Below are positions 48,501-60,500 of a DNA stretch of 64,000 nucleotides, one piece after another. The stretch spans positions 8,533,016 through 8,597,015 of the forward strand of contig CM063251.1 of the NCBI GenBank assembly GCA_032158295.1, read 5' to 3'. Within the stretch, counting starts at the first letter, position 1; each line of letters opens with the position of its first letter. This DNA comes from Pycnopodia helianthoides (Eukaryota; Echinodermata; Asteroidea; Forcipulatida; Asteriidae). The position numbers were made by a program, and so were the translations under genes. The notes under the pieces are model-generated. The model was not told the DNA's origin, did not search any database, and saw only the letters and a program-made list of their open reading frames with translations.

Positions 48501-51500
48501 CCATAACATACAGCGATCATCATTTTCGTAATCACAAACATACATGGCTTCTGTTTATACATGGCTTCTGTTTATACATGGCTTCTGTTTATACATGGCT
48601 TCTGTTTATTTAGTTTTCACTTTGTTTTGATTTTTTTTTTTTTAAACATGGCTTTATTTTACACAACGAATGCACACACACACACACCTTGTCCATACGT
48701 TTCCCAATGAATGGGCTTCTAGTCTTTGTTATTTCTGTTTTCACATGTTACAATACATGTAATGATGCAAGAACCACAGAACGCTAGAGGGCGCTTTCAT
48801 AAATAAGAATAAGAATGTGCGCCCTCTGCTGCGAAATCTAAGAGTGCATTACACGATAACATACAAAAACTACTTAAAAACTAAAGACTAGTATTTCACT
48901 GGTGTGCACACTATAGCCATGTACAGCTTGGCTTGTTGCTGGTTCGCACCAGTTCTATATATTTTTGATGCGCATCAGCATGGCCAGTGACTTCGTTCAT
49001 TCTACGGTAAGTTTCCTCGTAGCTTGTTAAAATTACACAACGGGTGCACGTTTTAGGTTTGATTTTAATAAAATGATACCAAGTAGGACTACCTTGGATG
49101 AAAGAAAGGAATATTTTGCAATGTTAATTTAAGATTTCACACAGTGATCATTTGTGCGTCATGAGAGTCCCATTTAGTATTTGCTGAGATGAAGACACCT
49201 AGTGGTTTGGCAACTTTAACTTCTTGTATTGGTGAGTCTTCTTCGGCAAACAGCATTATTTCAGGCTGTGGAGGTTGTTTGGTGAAGGAAACTGTCATTG
49301 TTGAACACTTAGATGGATTGAGTTAATTGTTACTACAAGTCTATGCATGTAACTTGTTAAATGGAGACAGTAGCTGAGATGGTTTGAACCGAGTTCAGCA
49401 ATTTACAAGTGTTGGGTCATCTGCATATTTCCAGTAGGAAGATCAGAGTCATGACATGCATCATTGATCATGATCAAAAACAATGTAATATGTCCAAGCT
49501 TGGAGCATTGAGGTATTCCAGAATGACTTGTACCCCAGTCCGATTGTTGCCCATGATAATTTACACATTGTTTACAGGATCTCAAAAAGCTGACAATCCA
49601 TGCAATTAAAAAAGGGACGAACTCGGAGTTGGTAAAGCTTGTTGATAACATCATTTGGATCCATGCGATCAAGCGCTTTAAAAAAATCTGTGAGAATCTA
49701 AGTAAAAACAGACTGAGTTTTCAGCATTCTTGTAGAGGGAGTGAAGCAGTGTAATGAGGTAGTGGGTTGTCGATAAACCTGGTTGGTTACCAAACTTAAT
49801 AACATCAATGTATTTATAGTAATGTCCTCCAGTAGCCATTTGACAAACAATTTAGCAACTGTACTGTACTGTAAGTGCTATTGGGTGCAGATTGTCCACT
49901 ATCTGACTATAGCTGGTTGTGATTTGGGTGTGGGTGGGATAGTGGCAAATTTACACGCTTTATGGACATCAACTTTCTGAAAAGATGCAGTTAGGACATT
50001 TGAAAGTGGAAAGCTATTAATCCAGGTTTCTGAGAGAGCTATGGTATTGACTTTATTACACATGTACTTAGAGCTGCAAATTCCAGCTCCTCAAACTTTT
50101 TATAGAGCGAGGGTTGCATAAAACACAACTGGTTGCTCATTTTTAGGTACTGAACAGTTTATGGCAATGCTCGTAGTAAAGGTGGCATTATGAAAGCTTT
50201 GATGTCTTCTTAATTAAGAAAGACACTTTTTGTGTTTTTTTCTGGCAGACTTTTTGAATCTCACGCAGTACTATGGCATGACTGAGGTAGGAGTAGAACT
50301 ACCGTAATTTATGGAATATTTGCTGTGGCACATACGTTTATTTTTATGCCTGTATTCAGGTGCTGGTTATCAACTGTAAGTAAGCTTTGACAATTTTGAC
50401 TTACATTAAACTGGCAAATTTGTCTGACTTCAGTGTACAGCACCAACATATTAAAAATAATTGAGATAAAGATCTCCAAATTCTTATCCAGGTTTGTACT
50501 TCCCGGTGCAACATGCCAATATGAACGATCTAGTGCTGGCATGATTGCCTGGTGAGCTCAGTAGTTTTGTTCCTTAACCCTCTTGCTGTCTGACCATTCA
50601 ATACCATTCAAGTGGTTTTGAATGATAGATAAACTATGCCAGCCTGCAATATGATACCATGAGGGAATGCATGTACACAGTACACAGTTAGTTCTGTGCA
50701 CAGTTGTGCAACCGTACACACCGAATGGTTTCAAATGGATCAACTCACTGGAAAATGTTGCCAAGAGTCATTGACAGTAGGAGGTTTAATCATTTAAACA
50801 TAGCAAACATGTTTTACATAAAGGGCAGGACACTAAGAGTTGCCAGGCTCACCAACAAGGACATATTTTGCCAACAGGCAATGGCGGTGATAGTGTGAAC
50901 ACGCCTGGTGTAAAGAATGGGAGGCATGAAAGAAGCCTAACTAGTTGGAACAATGATGTTGTGGACATTTTTGGGCTTCGCACTCACATCGTCATAATTT
51001 TTGAAACTTTACAGAGGCCTGGGTGACTAGTGGGACTAGTGTCAAAATTAAAGTGCGACTAGTCAATTAGTTAATTTCACTAGTGGCCAAGACCTAATTG
51101 TCATTGTCTGCTCTGATATATTGTTGCATCAAAAGATTTGCTTACTGCAATGGCGTTCATTGCAATGCATACTTCACATTTTAACATGAATTTTACCATC
51201 TTGTGCCTGTGCAATCCTCAATCTTTGGTTTTGAAAATAGTTGCGACTAGCGTCAAAGTCCCGACTAATTGAAGGACGACTAGCTGCCTAGGCTTACTTT
51301 GAAGCAAATTAGGTGTTTTGGGGTGTTAATCAGTTTTTGCTAACTATATTTATAGTATTTTTGAATAGCATTTGAAAATGGCTTTAAGGTCTCCAACCCA
51401 CTAAAAAATTGTCTCCAAAACCTTAAACTTTTCAGCTGTTCTCTCCCCCCCCCAACAAAGTCCTGACTGAACTCAAGGGTATGCTTGTGATTTCGTCTGG

Positions 51501-54500
51501 TCCAATAAAGGAAAAATGTTCTTTATCGTAAATCTGAAAGGTGAGGTCTAGGTGTAGCTTGCTACCTCCAAGCACGTGTGCTCACTTTCAGACTCTCTCG
51601 CATATCCCACATTATCTCAATTTCTGTCCACATCTCGCACACACGAGTCACAGAAACATTAGTTTCAATCTGGACTGCCACACTTCCTCACCCTCACTTT
51701 GTCTAAATTTTACACAAGCCTTTCTTGCTTCTATGGTGAGCGTTTGCATGCTTGGAAGGCATCTGGAAGGCACCATGTTCTCAATGTTTCACTCAGTAGA
51801 CCTCTTCTCATTGACAAGGCTGATGATGAGGGGATTTGCCCTGCGCAACTCTTTTTGCATGGGATCACACTCGCCAAGCATCTTGTACACATGAATACCT
51901 GTAAATGGATAGGAGCCAAGGACTTTCAACCCTCTTTTCTCGCTCTTTGCCGACACTCTCTACGCCTTCTTCAACTTGACCCTCAATGCTTTCATGGTAA
52001 ACTGTCCAAAAACTTTCAAATTATTATTGAACATTAGCGGTGTTTTGGGCATTTTCTATACTTGACCTACATTTCGCCCCAGCCAAACACCCAGTGAAGC
52101 TGTGAGTGTCTTTCCTTGCTTGGGGGCACTCATACATGTATGTAGCTAGACATTACTCATATATATGTATCATATAAAAGTAAACTGACATTTCATGTGG
52201 GCACAAGGGGTTAAGACCCATTACACAAAAAGTAAACCTCACATACCAATTGTGACAGAAGATTCTAATCATATCAATTATCACGGGTATTTTTTATCTC
52301 GGTTTTGAGTTATGGACCTCTGATTTTTCCCAAAACTCAGTTAAAAAGAACAGTGCTAAAATGTTCAAGGGGTCGTATAAAAAAACAAATAAAAGATTTG
52401 GCAGAATTATTTTTTTAGTTGTTCACTGTCAACCCCTGGTTTAGTTGGTACGGAATGACAGTTATTTCACTTCAGGACTTTTAATTGTAAATTATTTAAT
52501 ACCTTGGGGTTAATAAAAAAAAAAATTACTAGAATGGGATTTGAACCAGTGACCTCCGGATTAACGTGTCGATGCTCTACCAACTGAGCTATCTAGGCCT
52601 ATGTTGGCGGTCTCCCTGTTGTGTCAATATCATTATTCGGGGGTGCCAGTCAGAAGCCATACAACTGATAACTGCTGTGTAGCCAGGGATCACACCCAAG
52701 TTTACGATACAACCAGAGGATCACCTTAAGGGGATGACTTTTCTATTTCAAGTGTCAAGTAATAAGCCACAAGGGAAACTGACTGGGTGAAATTTTTAAT
52801 AATTTGGTGTTGCACAAAGACAAATTTACTAGAGTGGGATTTGAACCAATGACCTCCGAATTGTATGGCTTCTGACTGGCACCCCAGAACAAAGATATTG
52901 ACAAAATAGGGAGACCGCTAACAAAGTTTTTTTTTTAGCTCACTTGGTGGAGCGCCGGCACATTAATCCAGAGGTCATTGGTTAAAAACCTGCTCTAGTC
53001 AATTTTCTTTGTTCAACCCCAAAATATTAAAAATTTACACAGTCAGTTTCCCTTGTGGTTTATTACTTGACGTTATTTAATATCCAATACCTTTTGCAGC
53101 TTCTCCTTAAAAAATGTAGCATCCAAATTTCCCTAGGGCCGGCTATGGAAAAAAGCCTTGTCATCTTCACTACGAGATTTTATGTTAACATGTAAACAGG
53201 AAGTATCATAATGATGATGGAAGTCCCTGCCTACTTGGAACATGAAATGACAGAAGGTCAATCTGATAGGGAGGAGCTACACAGCATTGGCACTTGAAAA
53301 GATTTAAAAGTAATTTGAAAACAATGCGATTTTCGGCTGGTGACAATTGTACTTGTTGCAGAAGTTCCATGGCATCAGAGAACTGATCTACACTGAGTGT
53401 ATCAGCCAAGCAGCTCAATTCTGGAGTCTGTTGATCTCCCCTTGACTGACAACGTAACTCAAAGAATTACAGTAGTCAAGTTGAGATAGGATCGGAGATT
53501 GTATTGCATGATGGCAAGTGGGTTGATCAATGTATTTGCAAATGTGATTTAAGTTGGGTAATTTGAAGTTTAAGAATCTTCAGATGGAGTTGATATGTTT
53601 CCACATGGACATGGTAGCGTCAAATATGACCTACATGGTTCATGACAGCTCAAATGATGAATTATGGCATCTCTTACATGAATTGCCAGACCAGAGACTC
53701 AATTGATGACACAAGGAGAGGCAGCAATGAAGAACTCTGTTTTAGTTTGTTGATACCTATCCATTGTTTGCATCTTGTGATACTGGTTAAGAGCTTGTGC
53801 AGTGCCCTATTAGAGCCACCATAAATGGAGGGATTGAAGTATGTGTAAAGCCGAACATTGTCTGCATAAATGTGGTATTGTAACTGAAGACTCTCTGTTA
53901 TGTCTGAAACAAGTTTGATGTTGAAATTGAAAAGCATTGGTCCAACAACCAAGCCCTGAGGGATGCCGAAATCAACCGATTGTTCATAGACATGACTTCG
54001 TCGACCACCAAGGAAGTCACTTAACCACTGCAAAGTGAGACCATGCAGACCAAAGGATTTAGAAAGTCTAATAATTAGGAGATCATGGTCTCTAATGTCA
54101 AAAGCTGATGATAAATCAAGCAAGAGAACATATGACACTGCCATCTTTTTGTCAATAGCAAGCATTGCACCATTTTTGACATGCAATAGTGGTGTCTTGG
54201 TGCTATGATTGGTTTTGAAGTCAGACTGGACAGTTTTACGCAAGGAGTTAACATTAAAGGCACAGTACACGTTTGGTAATGACTCTGAAAATTAATGGCA
54301 ATAAAAACTTGGTAAGAAGTACAGCAGCTTTGGGTAGTAAAATTAATTTTGAGAAACTTCAAAGTACTGCGGTTATGGAAAATATATCACTTTTTATTCC
54401 CAAAAATTTGAATATGAGACAGAAACGCTTCTCCGACTGTGTATTCCTATGGGGAATATTCTTCCTGCGTGGAAATATTCGCTCCGGTTGTTCGGTGTTA

Positions 54501-57500
54501 TCTCAAAAACGTGACCTCCTTTTGAAGTGTAATTTTCAAGAGTTAGTTTTATTGTACGTACCTACATTTATATAGGATTAACACAATCAGTAGGCTCCAA
54601 TTACCAAACGTGTACTGTGCCTTTAAAATGGTCATAGACACAATGAGGGACAAACTTCTGTATGACTTTTGATAGGAATGGGTGGTAGTTTTTTAACTCA
54701 TTTTCATTTAGGTTATGTTTCTTTAAAATTGCTTGAGACAAGTCATTTAGGAAGGTGCCTGTGGAAAAAAGAGAGTTAAGAATGTGGGTAATATTCGGCA
54801 CAAGCACTTTGACATTAATTTTTAGTAACCAGGTTGGCAAGGATTTGGGAGGGAAACTGGTAACTATTTTTAGAATCTCATGATTAGTGACTCTGTTGAA
54901 TTCTGAAAGAAGGTTGTCAATAGCGATATATGGAAAATCACCATTAGGGAATAATCTGGTAATGGGCTCTGTCGAGGTCAACTCAAATCTTAAAAATCTT
55001 GTTAGCAAAAACCTTTGAAAATTGATTACTGAGATCTTGCATAGAGTTGGCATTAGGATAAACATTTGTCCTAATATTAAGGAGTTCCTGTACTGTCTGA
55101 CTGTCCGATGAATATCCTTGACATTGCTTTCAGACACCTTGTTCTTAAAGTACATGTAAGTCACTTTGGCAGATGTGATGACGTCAGAGACTGACAGATT
55201 GGCTCAGTAGATGTGGTGATCAACGAGACCTTTGGACTTTCGCCATCTGCGTTCAAGTTAGGGTTTAACACGTCTTCATTCGTGGATGCTGCTGTTGTAC
55301 CAGCGCTAACTTGGTCGTTCAGAGCAGTCAAGACATAATAATGATAATAAAAAGGCCTTTATATAGCGCCTCATGTAAAATACCCCAAAGTGCCATACTT
55401 CAAAAACTATCAAACCTAGGCAATAACAGAATTGGTGAGAAAAGAACTTGTAAAATATACTTTTGATCACAGATTTACATAAAACTTACACGGTCTAATG
55501 ATGATGATAGTAGAAAACATCCCTTGAAATATTTCTGTCTGAAATGTCATATTTGATGAGAAATGAATAAACTAATTTTCCGATTGGAGTTTATCGCTCA
55601 GTGAGCGTTTTATTCATTTGTTGAATCTATATGATTTCATGCAAATGTGTAATCGGTTTTTCACTATTTTCTCGTGACCCAGATGGCCGATCGATCTCAA
55701 ACGTCTTACAGGTTTGTCAGTTTATGTTTATGGTGGATTACATAAAGTGCTTACACTGCCAGCAACTGTTTTGTGAGCAAAACCAATTCTGTAATATTCC
55801 TTTAAAATAGAATTTTAAAAAAAGTGTATAGAAAGCAGCCAAGTAATTATAAACAGAAGCGAACTAAACTAAAAGTACGTTAAAAAACAAGAAGAAAGCA
55901 AAATGTATAATTACAGCTCAAGTTTCTGTCACCTGACAAACACAAGGTGTTCAGGAACAATGGTTTTACAGTTCTACATAAACACATGTACCTGTTACTT
56001 TTATAAAATGATTTGTAAAGCAACTGCATGTAGAAAACTAACTACACATCAAGGATACCGATTTCTGAAGCAACATTATGGTGTATTGATTACAAAAGAG
56101 CATAATTAGCTAATAAAACACAAGTTTACGCAAGGTGTACAATTCATTTTGACTTTATGTTGTTGTATACCATGAACTTCTTTAAAGTATTCAACAGGAT
56201 TTAAAAATTACATTCGGTTAAATATCGGTATTGATCACAATTAGACTAATGTTGATGATTAGAGTTAAAGAGTTATATTGGTACGAACTACCAACTTGGC
56301 ACAACCTCAAACTTTCCAGCACTAGTATGCTCGCCTCAAAGAACATGTATATAGCTTTGCACTTTCTGCTTCGAAGTTAACGTATTCGAATGCTGCGGTA
56401 CTCCAAACAAAGCAGAAATATTTTCGTAATTATTAACATTCAAAATGAATTTCCTTATGTGTTACAATCATTCAAAAAACATTTTTACATACAATGTTAT
56501 GCAGGAGAAACTATGACAAACATGAATATTTATGTGCCTTCTAAATTGTAATGTTATTTTTTATTTTCATTGCCATATCTTAAGTTTTAATCAGGTGATA
56601 TAGTTTTTGAGACAGCAAAGTAATTTTTAATTTTGATCATTGTTGTTTTCTATAGTGAGGTACTGATTGCATCATCGATGTTAGTTTTGATATGCTGACA
56701 TTTCACCAAATATTTCATCCACTGAAACAATCTTCAAATTCTCTGCCACTGTGGCTCGAGAGCTCAAAACGAGGCTGGTTTCAGCCAGAAGATAAGGTGA
56801 AATTGGGGTCACCTCTGTGTGACTTTTGCTAAGCTTTTAAAGACCTTTCATATGACACATAGATTGTTTAAAACGCTTTTGTATTTCAGAAGTTATGATT
56901 TGTTGAAATAATTTTGACTCCTGATGTTGCAACTTACTCGGCATCTGCTAGTTATATTCTAACTACATGAAAGTCAATATAAGATACCCAACTATGCATT
57001 TGCTTGCGGACAACGTTCGCTGAGAAGAATAAGCAAAACTGAAAACTAAATGTTAAAAAACCGAACAACAACAATAGATGTTCGGCTGATGCCTGAACAT
57101 CTAAAAAGCCAAAACAAAGCATTGAAAAAGATAAGTGATTATATACAAGAAGTTTTGCAAAACAGAATAACTTAAAGATTTTTAAAATACATGAATTACT
57201 AAACAAACCTGGAAACCAGAAGGAAAAACATAAGCACCAGGAAAAATACAATTTTAAAAGAGCTTTAAAAATGCTAACATTCAGAAAAACAAATCATGGG
57301 AGGCACTTGAAAAAGGACACACACACAAATAACTAAAGTCCATAATAAGTGATTCTTGAGGAGAGATTTGAATGTGTCCAGTGATTCTGCTTGACAAAGC
57401 TTGGATGGGAGGTCAGGCCTGGAATTTCATCTTTGAGAGGGCAAGGCCATTTTCACTTTGCAAAGGGCACTTCCATTGGAAAATCTTAAAGTCTATGGGC

Positions 57501-60500
57501 AACTTTTGAAGGGGCACCAAGGCCAAGAGCAGGGCAACGGAGGCCATGGCCTCCATGGCCTCCGTGTAATTCCAGGCCTGGGAGGTGATTCCACTGGTAA
57601 TCTGCAGCATGGGAGAAAACTCGCTCTCCATAGAGCTTTGTTATTAGTGTGTGGTCTTGCCCATAAAGGCTGAGGGCAGATGTCATTCTTGCAAGCCTCC
57701 ATTCTCTTGATGGCTTGGTTGCGATCCTTAGGGTTAAAGGTAAGACAAACTAAAACATCATTAGTGTAAACAGCGCATTGAAGATAACGGGCAGCTATAA
57801 TGTCCAGGATAGGGCACTGTACAGAGCAAACAACACTGGCTCGGCAACCGCAGGTGACACTAATAGAATCAGACACACAATCTTTAATGGCCACAGATTG
57901 AGTTTGGTCCTGTGTATAATATGAACCATCTCAGAGGTGTGCTTTTGATGCCATAATGGTTTTACAGACAGTCTATTAGCAGTTGATGATTGATAGTGAT
58001 GAAGGCAGAACTAAAGCTTAGCTGTACAAGAAGGGCGCGCCTCTTGGCATTTATGCAGAGCAGATACAATTTCATTATAGCCCAGAAGAAGAGCCATCTC
58101 AGTACTGTAACCTTGACTGCATGGTAAGGGTACAAACTAAACTCTTCAAAGTAATCCTAAAGCTGAGCCAGTGCAATTCTCTCGATCACCTTTGACAGAT
58201 AAGACAAAACAGGACGTTCCCATTTTAATATGGGATGGTAATTGGAGTGAGCAGTTGTATCAAGGGCAGAATTTTAGCATTGGAGTGACTCGAGCGTGCT
58301 GGAAAGATGTAGGGAAATGACCCATCAGTAATGAGACGTTGATGATTCTGGTTATAAATGGTACTAGTTGGTTTACACAGGTCTTGAAGAGACTGATAGG
58401 AAGAAGGTCCAATGGGCAGGAGGAGATGGAGGTAGATTTTACTCATTTTCAGAGTCCCAAAAAGGCATCATATTTGCTGACTTGAACAATACTGTATTAT
58501 GAGTGTTGATTTTGCCGCAAGTTGTTTAAACCGATGTGGCTCATGCCCCTCAGCATTTTGTCTTGTCCCTCTTCTTGAGAACTCCCCTGATCAGTTGAGC
58601 TGATGTCTCTCCAGAAGTGTTTGATGGAAAACTTATTTTTTGTCAACACTGTAATATTCCCGTGAACCGCTGCTTTCCAACATTTTGATCAGCTTAAATG
58701 TTCGTTTCAGAGACCCCTTTGTGATTGTGTAATGCACAATTGTGTGTGGGGTAAACAAAACGAGTCTGTTTGTGACTCCACAGTGCTGTTTTGATTCCTA
58801 AGTGCTTAAGGGCTTTATGTGAAACTCAACGTTTTTGCCCAGCGTAACATTGATCAAAATGGGTTTTATAAATCAATTCAACACTTTTTTTCAGTGAGTT
58901 CCACTCATTATGTAATCTTTATGCACTCATTTACCTTTCTACAGTAACAATATGTTGATTTTGTCAAGTTGCATTATATTCAAATAATTTACTGATCCGC
59001 TCTCTGACTGGTCAATAGTTTACCCATCAAAAGGTTTTAACTGGCTTATTATATAGTACACAGGATCCTCTGTTTGTCTTAAGTAGGCAATGGAGTTTAC
59101 AGTTTTACAGTTTTTGCACTGTATGCAGCTGTTGTGTGTTGATCTGGAGCCATGAGCAATAGTAATACAACTCTCTTGATCAAGTGTAATGTGTGAATTG
59201 TTAATTTTCAGTAACACCAGCAGTGAACAATGCATCTTTAAATAGGTGAGAAAAAATAAATACTGAACAATAACTAAAGCTAAGCATAAGGCATTTGATC
59301 ACTGAATGATAAAATATGTGATACCAAGTTTATAAAACCTTTAAACTTGAGAAACACTCGATCATTAATGAGTTGATGGCACTATATCAATGACATTATA
59401 ATGAAATAATAATTTGTTGAACAGTTGTTTGAGTTTTATCATTTCACAAAATCATAAGCCTGGAGCTATGCAATTGATTTTAAAAATTTAAATACTATGT
59501 TTTAGCTCTGAGTTTTTGAACAAAAAAAATTATATATGCATTTACGATGTGTGTTTAGTTGGTTCCTAGTGTTTTATTCTATTAATTATTTTGCTGTTGC
59601 CGTTCTGGAACCAGTGGAAAATGGATGTATTGTAATTAATTGTGAAAAGGTAAGTTTATCGTGTGCTGGGGATTTTTGCCTATTAAATATACTTTGTTGT
59701 ATTTATTTTAGGTTTACACCTCTACCTATGAGGGGTTGACCCTGGAAGAGAGAAAACGTTTGTTGATGTCAACTTGTGGGGTAATTTCTGAGCACACTCG
59801 AAAGATGTGTACAAAGTAAGTACATATCACTAATGAGTAGCTCTGGATGCAATGCACTGTTGGATCAGTCTTTATGGCTGGTGTGTAAAGAATAGGTTTG
59901 CCATTACAATTTTGCTTTTTTTTTTGGGGGGGGGGGGTCTTTACCAAATGGGACCAATGCACCAACTTGGGTCTTCTATGTTCAAATTGTATCTCACGTT
60001 TTATGGTTCAGGTATGTTTGTTTGGACATGGCTGAAGGTGAGGGCATACATGATGCCTGAAGAATTACTACCTCTCCAACCTCTTAATTACCTCCATCAT
60101 TTAATTATTCGATGCTGAATATAATCAACAGGCCAATAAAACCAATTACGCCAAAGAAATATTTAATTAACAGTGGCAGAAAAAGTATACTTTTTAAATC
60201 ACTTATACCCGGATTCCAAAGGCTTTAGAGCGTTAAAAAAAAACTAAGGTCACATGGTCAGTTTTACTTCCAGCCATATAAAAGTTGATTACTGCAATTC
60301 AACTGTGTTTTTTTTAACAATTAGTCAAGAATATATGACAAATGTATTCAGATTATGGATAAAAGGTTATAAATAAATATGAAAAACAAACCTAAGATTT
60401 TAATTCAAAGAGTCTGTGCAATGGAAGCGTGTCCCATGGTGCACAGCATGGGGGCTAGAGAGACGTAAACCTTAAGGCAATATACCATGTAACCAGTGCT

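Noticed and set aside
59559..59649. Extra ATXN7L3 exon ending at a GTAAGT donor (59650)
   Set aside because: The candidate acceptors at 59558, 59569 and 59614 do not give the phase needed between exons 6 and 7, and the translation has no family match.
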